Of a DNA stretch of 64,000 bases, positions 22,826 through 34,081 are shown one piece after another. The notes below the pieces were generated by a model. That model ran no database searches. It was not told the origin of the DNA and saw only the letters and a program-made list of their open reading frames with translations. Position 1 is the stretch's first letter. Each line of letters starts with the position of its first letter. A program made the translations under genes and the position numbers. The DNA comes from Albugo candida (taxonomy: Eukaryota; Oomycota; Peronosporomycetes; Albuginales; Albuginaceae), in assembly GCA_905220665.1 (NCBI GenBank), contig CAJNAR010000158.1:248001-312000 (forward strand). Direction: 5' to 3'.

Positions 22826-25800
22826 TGACTCTGCACAAGCTCTTAACTCTGTCTACGTACCCGACCGATATTTGGTTGTTCGTATATTCTTGGAATATTA
22901 CGGTGAATGGCGCCATTTTTCGATCAACTTCCAACGGGACCTTTTGAACACAGCGCGACGCACATCGTTTGTGGCGATTTGAACACAGCCTTGTGTCCCA
23001 GTTTGGATTGCTCCAGTGGTGTACATAGGCACAAGACAAGTCGCCTCTCATGTTTGGAATGGCTTTCCAACTTGGTTGTGCTGGATGCTTGGCGTCAACA
23101 TCATCCTGAAGCACGCATCTTTACTGGTCCCCAACCCAGAAAAAACCGGCTGGATTACATCCTTTTGTCGGAACATCTTTTCCAGTCAGTTTACAAGGAG
23201 TCCAGTTACGTTTCACTCCCGCACACGGGTGATCATCTGGCTCATGTTGTAAAGTTCGCAAATCCATCTCAACTCCAAGGTCGTGGTTATTGGAAATGTC
23301 CATCTTTACATTCCAAGGTCGTGGTTAATTAAAGAAGCGATCGAGGAGGAGGCGGATCGTATCGTGTTGCGTTGGACGAAGCTGCAGCAGCTTTTCGACA
23401 ATCAAATCAAGAACAAGAAAAAAAGATGTACGCGGAAGCTCTCCGCTCTTATCATGCACGGGTCAAGAGTTCGTCCAAGTACAATCAAGATTCCATGTTC
23501 GATTAACACATGAAGAATATGGAGAAATCATCTCGACATTTCTTTCGACCAGTGGACTCAACATATTATCGTGTACCCTTGGAGGAAGTCTCCTGCCTAC
23601 GGCCAAGTGTCTACGACTCCTATTGATATCACCCTCCAGTTCACGGATCACTGGTATGGTATCCTGAGAGATCAAAAAAGTTCAGCTGGACTTCCTTTGC
23701 GCCCATGTGCGACCCAACAACAGAAATTACTTCAATCCATCTCAAAAACATTATCCAGATTGGATGAATCCTTTTTGTCCTCTCCTCTAACAACACGGGA
23801 GATGGAAGAAGCAATCAATCACATGCGTGGACATTCATCACCAGGAATGGACGGATTGCCCGCAGCATTCTACCAACTCGCTCCAAGTGTTTTTGGTGAA
23901 TGTCTAAAAATTGTTTTCGAACACCAACTTCGTCGAGGCTCTTTGCTGCGTTCTCAACGTAGTTCAGCAATCACGTTGCTATACAAAAAAGGATCCCGTG
24001 CTGATCCTGGCAACTATCGTCCTATTGCCCTGATATGCGTGGATGTGAAAGTGCTGCCGAAGATATTTTTTTTAAAAAAAAAAATGTCATGCAATAGATA
24101 TAGGTGCTATGACACCTTATTTTTGGGGATGCGTTCTCAACGTAGTTCAGCAATCACGTTGCTATACAAAAAAGGATCCCGTGCTGATCCTGGCAACTAT
24201 CGTCCTATTGCCCTGATATGCGTGGATGTGAAAGTGCTGTCGAAGGTACTCGCGTACCGACTTCAGCAGGTGCTTCCGAAATTGATCCACGAGGATCAAA
24301 AAGCATTTCTGCGAGGACGTTCCATCCATCATCACATTCGGTATATGAGTGATCTACAGGATCTAGTCACTCATCGTGATGGAGAAGCATACGCAACATT
24401 TCTCGATTTTGAGAAAGTGTACGATCGAGTGGATTGGTCGTACATGTTTGCGGTTTTATCGAAAATGAATTGTGGAAACTTTTTCATCCAGTGGACAAAG
24501 CTTCTGTACACCAACACGACTGTATCGTTGTTGTTAAATGGAACGCTCTCGCCAAAAATTACTCCGTCGAGAGGTGTTAAACAGGGTGATCCACTGTCCG
24601 CTTTGCTCTTTCTCATGACGATTGAGCCGCTGGGAAATTTGTTGCGGAGGAATGAAGGACCTGGAATATGCATCTCTCTAACGAATACAGCAACATGTTT
24701 TTTTTTGCGGACGACTCGACCTTATTATCGTCTTCGCTCGGGGGAGTAGAGGCGCAGCTCACAATCGTTCAGCAGTACTGCGAGGGCTCAGGAGCAAAGC
24801 TTAACTTGTTCAAGTCCAATTTGATCTTCCTGAATCGACACCAAGTATGTCCACCGTTTGCACACGTGACAGTACTCTCACCGAGGGAGTCGGTGAAATA
24901 TTTGGGAGTTCCATTCAGTCAATCACCCGTTGGTGATTTGATGATCGAATTCTTAGAAGATCGTTTTTATGGTGGATTCCGTCAGTGGTTTCGTCGGGCC
25001 AGAACAGTTCGTGGAAGATTACTGGTGGCACAAACTATGGTTTATCACGTTTATGGCACTTTACAACTCATTTGAACATTCCGCAATATATACTTCGCCG
25101 GTGGCAGTCGACGCTTAATCGATTTGTTTTGAGGCGGAAGTATAAGCGAGAACTGAAGAAACAACGCTTTCGGTTTTTACAACAATTTCTATTGAATTCC
25201 AGAACAGCTTTACCCAGCAACTGGACACTTACTGGATTGGGGATCACTCGATGCATCTAGCCCGATTTTGGGCCATATCGATCACTCGATATGCTCTCGA
25301 TATCACCACGTCGGCATAGCACTATGGTGCATTGGAATATAGCGTCATCATGGTGGCAGACATGTATTTGGTTTCACCAAAGTCGGTGAGATCTTACCAG
25401 CAACGACCTATCACAGCAATAGAGATTTTCCACGCTGTTGGATGCCCCCCTATGGTTTCATATCGACCCTCGGCTTCACTTTGAGAAGAGGCAACGGTCA
25501 ACAAGTGTCTCTGCTCATCGACGATGTTTGGGAATAGTACCCGAACCAGCGAGCAGCCTTCGGATGCGCTTCGCTCAAGTATTTCACAACCGGTCCCTAC
25601 GCGACTTGTTTGGTGGAAGAACGGACTGTTTCGCCTCTGATCTCGAATTCATTTTGCGTTATAGTACAACGGAGGTTGGGAAGCCGTCCGATCAGTCTCA
25701 ATCGAAGTTTTTACGCCGGTTGTACTTCGAAGCAACGAAAATTCTTCGAAGAGCTCAACCAGTTGGAGTATTATACTGTCCCGAAAGGGAAATAACACGG

Positions 25801-26750
25801 GCATTTCCGGCTCACTTTGGCATTCAACTTTCGGACAGAAAGTTTTTCTTTCCGCTGATTCCTCGGAACCAACTGTATCGCGTCGTGGGGAAGGCACCGC
25901 CACCGGATAAATCACACCCACTGTTGCTTCACGTATCAGAACGTGATCGAAGTGGGACGTCAACATGGGTGAAAGATTTTTACAAGTTATTCAAACGTCT
26001 TCGCAGACGTTTGCTACCGATCTATTCAGATGTCCAGTTCCGACTATCTTTCTGTATCCTACCAGTTCGAGCACGATTTTGATTTTTACAACAATCACAT
26101 CCAGAAATCATCCTTGCACTCAGAAGCAGTGTGGTGATGTCGAAAGTTACCAGAATTGTTTTCTCGATTGCAGCAGGACAAGTCCAATTTGAGAGGGGCT
26201 CTTTCCGTCGTGAAATTTTTTCTTCTCTGTTCGATCACGATGGTCACACATCGCGTGTGCACGGATTCCTTCACTTCGTGATGCGTGGAAACCTTTTAGA
26301 GTGGTGCTGGAGGATCTCTGGTTTACATTAGTCGCGGTCGCGATTCATTTTATTTCGCACGGATCGGAATCGCAGACTTTTGCTCACGGCACTTCAACAC
26401 CTACTGCACCTGCTGTTTCGGTGATTTATAGCACCCTGAGTGACCATATTCAATATTTTCAACGGCAGTGCTATGCTACGGAGCATCTAAAGCACTTGAC
26501 AAAAGGGTTAGTCATATCAACATACTGCTTCAGCACGGAAATATTTCTCTGCACGGCCCGATCTTCTTCACCTTCGGCGACGCTAAGAATTTTCAGTCGC
26601 TCATGAGAAGCGTTTCTCTTCAACACACCTTATTTCCACTCCGCTGAAGTTCGGTTTGGATTTAAACTTGCATTTAATTTTGTTTATTATTGTAGTTAGG
26701 CATTAGATCAATCATTTACGTCTACTTCCAGTAATATAGACAACTTCAAC
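22826..26750 (+). mobile_element. LINE-III, 3' part (inverted): APE remainder, RT, C-terminal zinc knuckle, 3' UTR
   Basis: It begins inside the endonuclease region of ORF2 and continues where the 31833-33990 segment stops. Landmarks are GDLNT near 22975, RKNRLDYILLS near 23135, RT from about 23820, FLDFEKVYDRVDW near 24405, GVKQGDPLSALLFLM near 24570 and FADD near 24707. Lesions include a deletion of about 140 bp near 23360, a premature stop near 23506, a tandem duplication at 23950-24245, a frameshift at a poly-T run near 24700, and many beyond 25070. The last 60 nt match the 3' tail of the other copies and end CTTCAAC at 26750, followed by the tRNA-derived 14-mer. Confidence 0.85.
23950..24245 (+). 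repeat. Internal tandem duplication inside the RT of LINE-III
   Basis: About 114 bp starting GCGTTCTCAACGTAG occur at about 23949-24062 and again at about 24131-24244, almost identical. A spacer of about 68 bp holds a T8-A11 run and an inverted repeat (TGTCAT...ATGACA). The reading frame stays open across the insert. The other copies (II, I, N) have one unit. Confidence 0.8.
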
Positions 26751-26764
26751 TAGGCCACAAGGAC
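26751..26764 (+). repeat. tRNA-derived target duplication between LINE-III and LINE-IV
   Basis: TAGGCCACAAGGAC is the reverse complement of the first 14 nt of the tRNA-Arg gene at 55564. It sits exactly between the 3' end of LINE-III (CTTCAAC) and the 5' end of LINE-IV (AGACTTCTC...). Confidence 0.9.
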
Positions 26765-29433
26765 AGACTTCTCAATTTGCCGAGTAGTACGTACCTCTCA
26801 AAAAACAGCAACACCGCCTTTCTGGTTAACCACTGAACTTTCAACCCTTTCCTGTCGAAGACAAATCGTTTTCATCGACATTTCCAGCTTACCGATCGTG
26901 ACATCGCCAGATGTTGATAACAGGTCTCCGCGCAACTTGTCCGCTAGTGACTCGAGGGTCTGCCCTCCCCTCGCCTATACCGTCAGACCCTTCCCCGTTT
27001 GAAGTGGTTATTGGCCAATCAGAGGCCGATATGGATGACGCCTTACCGTCAGCACCTTGGGAACCGGTTGAGCAAACAAAGAAAACCGGAAATCGGCCAA
27101 GTCTCGCCGATATCTTGAAAGGGCACGAAGAGCTTCGAAAGGATTGGGTTCGAACGTAGGCCCAATTTAAGGTCGAAATACTGAAACCGTTGGCAGCGGA
27201 TCTTCTTGCTATCGAACAACTATTTAAGGGCGGACGGCCGAGTTGGGAGGTTTTGTCTGCTAGCCTGGAAGCAGCGAACCGTTCTCAATATCCGTATCCA
27301 AGTATGCAATCTTCTTTGAAATGGGTCAAGATCTGATTCGGACACCACCGGCCCGAATGCTACGTTCCTTTGCTCAGGATCAAGCCAATGCAGTTCTCAT
27401 AAGACTCTTTGAACAAAAGAAATTCGGCCATTTGGCAAAGTTACCTAGGGTAATTTGCGGTCTTTGGTCACAAGTGAAGAAGTGTGACAGAAGCTGGCAC
27501 AAAAAAAGGTCACAATACCGGGCAACTAGTATTTACTTCGAGCATATGATATGTTCGGGTCCAATTCTTTCCTGGAAATCTTCTCATTAAACCGGAAATT
27601 TGTCCATCGAGCATCGCATAGGCATTGTATTCGTTAGGATGCAACATACTCTATGCTCATTATCGTGAAGAAGTGGCTTCACAGAGCATAGAAGTGTCGA
27701 CGTGGTGAGTGTATATCCACTCTACAGTCCCGCTGGTCGTGTGAGGAAAAGTCTTCGAGAAAATATCGAGGGGAGTTACAATCTTGCTCGTAGAAAAGGA
27801 GCTCAACTCTCTTATGAACGATTACGTATGGAGCAGCGCAGTCCGTATTGCTTACAGCTGTCCGTGACAACTTTGGATTCGCCCAAAGCGATAAAAGCCA
27901 AAGCGGTGAGTAAACAGCCGCCGCAAGCAAAAGCTAAGAAGAAATTAGCACCAATACACCTTTGAAACGTTCTGAAGATGTCTTTATGGAAGACAAAGAC
28001 ATTTCTACTCCGTGGAAAACATTTCCGGTGAAAACGGGCTTTCTATACTTCTCCACTGACTCATCCCTCCTTTTTGACGAAACAAAAGAAGTAGACGTCC
28101 CTGGAACACCGGAACAACATGAACCGCAAAAGAAGGCTACTTATCACCCAAATCCCTGTTTTTGGAAGCTTTTTCTCCCACGTAACAAACGTAATCGTTC
28201 GCTCGATATTTTACAAAAGCGTGGATAGGAAGGCTCCACGTCAAAAGCTGGAAGGCCTTGCTACGAGTTATTATTTTGACGTCCTTCAAACTATCGACAT
28301 GGAGTACGCCAAAAGCTATGTAACAAACCACTCGGAGCATGGAAGACGATTTCAAATCGTCCCTCCACTGTAGTGGCGAGCAAAGCAGTCGCAAGTCCAA
28401 GCAGGCTACTCATTTTTCTTCACCGAAAATGTGTCGACGGCAGTGGCTTCCATCAAATCAGACATGCTCCTACGGGAGGATTTGCACGTCTCCAAAGCAG
28501 AAAAACACCTGGATTTTACCCCCAATGATGATAATATTCTTAAATTTGCTTCCAAACACCCGATTGCGCTGTACTGACTGCTTAATCGGAGTGTGAGGGC
28601 CAATGATCCCAAGTTGGCCGAACTAGTGTAGGTAAGCAGAATCAATCTCGTTCTTGCAGCTTCGGATCCATGTTCAGAGACACCATTTATCATCAATTGG
28701 TCCAAGAAAATGGGGGGGAGGGAATTCCTACAAATCGGGAAGATATGTTCGATTCAGTCGCGCAATGGTGGAAAGATTCCTCCAAAATCGACGACGTGCT
28801 CCGAGTGCGCAACTCTCGCTATCTTTGAGCTAATGCTCCTATGCACAGCTCCAACGATGTTCAAGAATGACCATTGGATTCAACACAGTGATAGTTAGGC
28901 CGTCATTCGGATTTTTGTGCATCACTGCAGATTGCTTGACGCGGATAATTTGCTTCGGGTCTTGCGCTCTCCATTGGGAACGCTCTGCCTAAGCGAATGG
29001 TTTTACGCACAATGAGAAATCCCACTTTTTGGCGACATGGAAGTTCTTCAATTATCGAAGCTCTACTTCTTTTAGGATGCATCTATTTTGCAACTGAGAG
29101 AAGTGGAGGGAACAACAGCTAGTCGCTGGTGCTCTTTTAGTTCAGTATTAGGGGAAGCTCATAGGAGACCATCTCGTGGAAGAACAAGACCATTCTTTCC
29201 GTTTATATGAATGGAATTATAAAGAATTGCCACCTTTTGATACAGCACATGCTATCGAACTACGCCATTTGTTGCGTACAAGAAACTCAATTTCGCGACC
29301 GTCAACACCTAGAGACTTTTCAGTTTCACTTGGCTTCCAAATTCAAACATCATCTTTTTCTCAGTCATTCGAATAGTCTTCACTCTCAACCCCATTCGGG
29401 AAAGAGTAAACGGAGTATTGAGAATTATTCGCT
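26765..29433 (+). mobile_element. LINE-IV, 5' part (ORF1 and start of ORF2), highly degenerate
   Basis: It starts with the family 5' end ACTTCTCAATTTGCC at 26767. ORF1 pieces are recognisable: SLADILKGHEELRKD near 27100, RTPPARMLRSFAQD near 27345, HLAKLPR near 27430, NHWIQHS-type text near 28870. The start codon is lost and frameshifts occur every few hundred bases. ORF2 begins near 29160 (WKNKTILSVYMNGIIKN; CCVQETQFRDRQHLETFQF) and ends abruptly at about 29433, where LINE-A sequence in the opposite orientation takes over. It is the most decayed of the four stacked copies and the furthest from the tRNA in the pre-inversion order. Confidence 0.75.
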
Positions 29434-30484
29434 CCCCAGTGATAGCACAATTGAACATGAAAGATGCTCCCAACGTGGTCGGGATGAGAAGAATGGATCC
29501 CAAGTGCAGAGTTACTCTATCCATGATTGTGCCATGTGATCGCACTCGAGAAAAAGATCTTGATCGGATTCACTGCGCCACACAAAGGCTGTGTGAACAA
29601 TATAATGTAGTTCTAAATATCCGTGAGGCCAGACGAGACTACAGTTCTTCGAAAGTGGTATGACACATTCCGAAGATGCCGTTGTGTAGCCATAAATGTT
29701 CGAACTGGGTATGTATCTGTTGCGTCCGTTCTCTCCCATGATGACCTATGTGTTGACAATGGTTGGTCCGGGAGGCTTACATACGATACATGAGAGTTGA
29801 GAGCGTGGAATAGATGGGAACATGCTTACTCTACTGCTTCGTACTCCCACATAAAACGATCTGCCACGTTCATTTCGTTCAATCCAAGTGATGAGACAAA
29901 TCGTCTAGTGGATACGCTGTAGTATCTGAGTGACTTCAGTGCAAGGGCGACTCAGTGACTTTCTTTCAGCCATATCCGATGTACACAGATCTTTGTCGAT
30001 GTAATATATGTCGACGAAAGCTTCTTCCGTTGGCCATGTGTCGTAGTCTCGAAAAATGTCTTGAAGGCTTCAAAGCTCGAAAGCTGTAGCGGAAAAATCT
30101 CCAAATAAAAATTATGCGATATGGTTCGTTCATCATGACAAGATTGTACCAAAACATGTGCGTTCTCTGTTTACAAGTAGAAGCTTCATAATGTAATTCT
30201 TGGTTGCAGTGGAGCCACATCGGTTATTTATGTAGTAGTTACGGCGTCGTAGAATATTCAAATCTGTGATTGTTATGCTCCAATCCATCTAATGCCACAT
30301 TATGAATGCGTGTTTCCACCAAAAAGATTTGCTCTACCATTGTACCATTTTGCCATATCGACGGGGTGCGCTGCTGAATATATTCATCGGCTTGTGTGGC
30401 TTAACGGAAGGTTGATAAGTCAATGCGCAGGAAAAATCGTCGTCGCATCGGATGCGAACTGCTGGAGAAATTGGATGTTGTAGC
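29434..30484 (-). mobile_element. LINE-A, right part (inverted): RT thumb to C-terminal zinc knuckle
   Basis: Read on the minus strand from 30484 it continues LINE-A exactly where the left part stops: GCTAC then AACAT..., matching LINE-N at 39256 onward. It runs to the FLECDHMAQSWIE knuckle region near 29520 and a little beyond (equivalent to about 40385 in LINE-N). The GCTAC at 30480-30484 is the second copy of the Copia target duplication. Many stops and indels. Confidence 0.8.
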
Positions 30485-30716
30485 TGTCGTAAACACCGCA
30501 GGGAATAGGAAGTGCCTTTACTGAAGGGAGGAAAAAATAGAAGCAAGAATATTATTCATGACTGTTAATTTCTCTTCCTACGGCCTTTATTGGTTACGAA
30601 ACCACCGCATCGGGACAGTACATAGCGAAAGATATACGAGACCACTATTTAGATCCTGGGATCGTTTTCACAAAACGTCCGACGGATCGCAAGTGTGAAG
30701 TCGTTACTTTCCAACA
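30485..30716 (-). repeat. 3' LTR of the Copia element (232 bp, inverted)
   Basis: Full-length partner of the LTR at 19177-19407, in opposite orientation. On the minus strand it starts TGTTGGAAAG and ends TTTACGACA. It is preceded by a purine-rich tract (GAGGAAGGAG at about 30717-30726) that can serve as the plus-strand primer. Confidence 0.85.
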
Positions 30717-31832
30717 CTCCTTCCTCACGGCGCCGTGTTTTTGTTACCTCAATTCATGTCCTGATTCTTGCTAGTTTCGCGTATCAGCAACATAGTCCCA
30801 TCAATTGTTGTAGTCGAATAGCGCTAAATGACTTCGTGACCAAGTCAGCTACCATCTCTTCGGTGGGCACATAACATGGCTTTACGATGCCTTTTTTAGC
30901 ACAATCTTTGATGAACTTGAACTTAATGTCGATGTGCTTGGATCGCGTCGAGCTTTCTTCGTTTTCCATCTGTCGGATAACTGCTTGGCTGACTATCTCC
31001 ATCTGCATAGGTCATTGCACGTTTATCCCCAGTTCAACAATTAGCTCGCGTAATCCTAGGAGCTCTTGATCGGCATGTGAAGCCGAGTTCACTCGGCTTC
31101 CATAGTCGATAGCGATACTGATACTTGCTTCCGGCATGTCCAGCCTACTATCATGATACCCACACGAAAGATCGCTCCGCTTACCGACTTGCGGCTAATC
31201 TTGTCCCCTGCAAAGTCCGCATCGCATACGCTTGAAAGTTGCACAGTAGTGATTTGCTAAGCCTGTTTCTGTCCAAGCTGAAACTTGACGTTCTTGGTTC
31301 CTTTGAAAACCTGGCAATTATTTTGCTCGTGTTTCATTCGCTTACCGTAGGAGCATGGGCCCGACGCGTAGCTCGCTGCACCGCATACGCAATGTCCGGT
31401 CGTGTGCATCGAGCCAACCATAAAAGTGATCCCACGATTGACTGAAGTTGTTTTAGTGATGCTGATCCGACTGGCCCATCCACGGGCAGGATCGGGTCGG
31501 CTTCCCACATGTCAGTATCATGATCGAGCCCTATGGGTGTCATCACGTGTTGTGCATCTTGTAGGCCGAACTTCGAATTGTAGCTCATCTATCATTTTGT
31601 TCTTGGTCAATTCTATAACCAAATTCCGGGGAATGAGTCGGTCGCATTCCTAGAAACTTGCTTACGACGCCCAAGGCCTTGATCTGGAGCGCTACCAATT
31701 GTTTAAACACATAATCCACTCATGTCCCGGTCACCAGAAAATCGTCAACATATACTCCGACGACAGCCTTTCCATCGTGATCTCTTTTATAGTAGAGGCA
31801 CGAGTCTGCGACACATTGTACGAATCCGATAC
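30717..31832 (-). mobile_element. Copia retrotransposon, 3' internal part (RT YVDD, RNase H), inverted
   Basis: Read on the minus strand: SCLYYKRDHDGKAVVGVYVDD (RT active site, near 31770), DHDTDMWEADPILPVDGPVG and LWLARCTRPDIAYAVQ near 31400-31550, and the RNase H end SKHIDIKFKFIKDCAKKG and PTEEMVADLVTK near 30820-30940. Stops interrupt the frame. Together with 19177-22825 and the LTR this gives a complete Copia of about 5.0 kb. Confidence 0.85.
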
Positions 31833-33990
31833 GAACCAGGAAAATCTTGACGAATAATTGTCATAACCCCGTTTACTCGTTCCCTAACGGGATGAGAGGG
31901 AAGACTATTCGAGTCACTGACAAAAAGATGATGTCGGAATTTGGAAGCCAAGTGAAACTGAAAAGTCTCCAGGTGGTGACGGTCGCGAAAATGAGTTTCT
32001 TGTACGCAACAAATAGCGTATTTCGATGTGTGTGTTGTATCAATAGATGACCATTCTTATTGAATCCAATTGTATTTACGGAAAGAATGGTTTCATTTGT
32101 CCACGAAAGAATGTCCGTTGAGCTGCCCTTAGTATTGAACTGAAAGGGGTCCAACGACGAGTTTTTTAACTCCGTCTTCCTCCTTCAGCTGTAGTATGGA
32201 AGCTTCGTCGGTAAGAAGAAGGGTCGACGACTGTAACTGCACCAAGTCATCGAAAATTGGACTCTCCCACTTTGCGTCAAACCACTCGCTGTGACAAAGT
32301 GTTCCCAGCGGTGAGCGCAAAATGTGCAACAAAACATTCGTGTGAAGCAGACGACAGTGGTGAGTTGGAATCCACAACACCGGCTGACCACTAACGTACT
32401 GGATCCAGTGGTCGCTATGATATATTGTTGGTGCCGCGCACATAACGAGAGGGAGTATGTTGCTCGTGTCAATGCTTCCACTTCTACTGATGTAGTCCAC
32501 CAGTTGTCCACCGTTTCGAGCATATTTTTCCGAACGGCCGAAACGGAACCATCGACTTGCTTTGACCATTTTTTGTTGAACGTGGTATCCGAGTTCGTCT
32601 CGGATGCTGCAGGGATATGGTTTATGGTGTATTCGAATCACTTGCTCCAAGCATGGGTCATTCGAACTCATGCTACGATTTAGCACTCCATGCAGTGCAA
32701 TCGGATGGTCCATGGCAAAGTGAAGAATGCTGTCTCCGTTGGATTTAATCCCACATGTTTGCTTGCTTTGGCCACATGAACATCCTCTTTCAGTAAAGTA
32801 TCCGGTCTAGGGGGAGTTTGAGCTGTTTTCAAATCTTGGATCAGGAAGTCCACCACCTCTGCCACTCGAGTAGGACGACCGTCCTTTTCGATCCGGGTGC
32901 GGTTCTTCTTCATGAAATGAGACGCTTCTTTGGAATTAGCCAGATCATTTTTAACCACGAGCTTGGATGGTACAATCTAGTACCTCTTTCCAAAGCCGGC
33001 TTTCGTTGTTACGTCAATTTTCGCAAAATCCACTTCGACCGAGCCAAGCACATTAAAGTAATTGCTTGTAGCAAAACCGTCCAACGATTTTGGACGGGCA
33101 TTGCTTAGTAAACTCTGAAAGCGATCGAGCGAGCGATTGCGCTTTTTGCGTGGTCGAACTGGAGTCCACGTATCTTCAGTAGACTGTGACGATGCTTTTT
33201 CTGCAAGTTTTTGTTCATTGTCGTTGACATCCGGAACAGCAGAAGGCATATCTTGTTGGGATGGATACGAGTTGGGTAGTTTGGAAACGTTTCCATCAGC
33301 GACGTTTCGAACAGAAGAGACTTGACGAGCTGGAAGTTTGTTTGTGGGACTTCGTTTAGAAACTTGAGGCACGTTTACGGTGATGCTGTCTGGTTTTTGT
33401 GTCGGTTGTGACTTCACGGGCTGACTTTCAGCCGCTGAAGCCGATTTGGTTTTTTGTTGCCGATTCGGTTGAGGAGTGTTCACCGGCAGCAGTAAGCAGT
33501 GCGGACTGCGCTGACCCATCCTCAGCCGATCAACCGGGAGTAAAGAAGCTTTTCCTCGAGCCAAGTAGTATATCTCCTCGATACATATTTGCTCACACAC
33601 TTTGCCGCCAACATTGAGCTGCTCAGGACAGCTTGTGCCGCAAAAGTACACTCTCCAAGTCGACATGGAAAGTCTTCTGGAAGCCACTGCTTCGCGAAAA
33701 TTCTCATACAGAACATCGCAACCAAGACGATGCAATACCGACGCAAGTTTTAGAGTGGACATTTCCGGTCCAATTCCGAAAATATCCAAAAAAAATCGGG
33801 AACCGAGAATATCAAATTCTCGGAAGGAGTAGCTGTTACCGAGAATCCTTACTTTTTCATTGGCCAATCTCTGGCAGACTTCCTCTTCGGTAAAAAGTAG
33901 TCTCAAATTACCACCAGGTAATTTTGCCAATTGGCCAATTTTTCCAGTTTCAAAAAGCTCGTCGACTATCACATTACCATGATCTCGAAC
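31833..33990 (-). mobile_element. LINE-III, middle part: most of ORF1 and the start of ORF2
   Basis: On the minus strand, ORF1 resumes at VVRDHGNVIVDELF just after the 11 bp duplication left by LINE-N. It runs through GKIGQLAKLPGGNLRLLF, the STWRVYF...CPEQLNVGGKVCEQI region, RKRNRSLDRFQ and the IWIPTHHC-type C-terminus to the TAA at 32129. ORF2 starts in the overlapping frame (KGSSTDILSWTNETILSVNT) and is cut at 31833 by the inversion breakpoint. ORF1 is read in two long frames here, with one break near 32970. Confidence 0.85.
33980..33990 (+). repeat. Left target duplication of LINE-N
   Basis: TGATCTCGAAC here and at 41030-41040 flank LINE-N precisely. The word belongs to ORF1 of LINE-III (codons of VRDH on the minus strand). 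On that strand it reads GTTCGAGATCA, which resembles a tRNA B box. Confidence 0.85.
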
Positions 33991-34081
33991 AACTTCTCAA
34001 TTTGCCGGCTACTAAGTAACCCGCCAATTTAGTAAAACAACTCGAAAAACAACCTTTATCAACTCCTTCTTCTCGAAAACA

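Noticed and set aside
27140..27165. GGGTTCGAACG in LINE-IV as a tRNA remnant
   Set aside because: It lies in degenerate ORF1 text and cannot be folded into a cloverleaf.
31833..33990. Treating this segment, 22826-26750 and 41041-41740 as three separate truncated LINEs
   Set aside because: The 11 bp duplication around LINE-N and the inversion junctions join the three pieces into one element of normal length.
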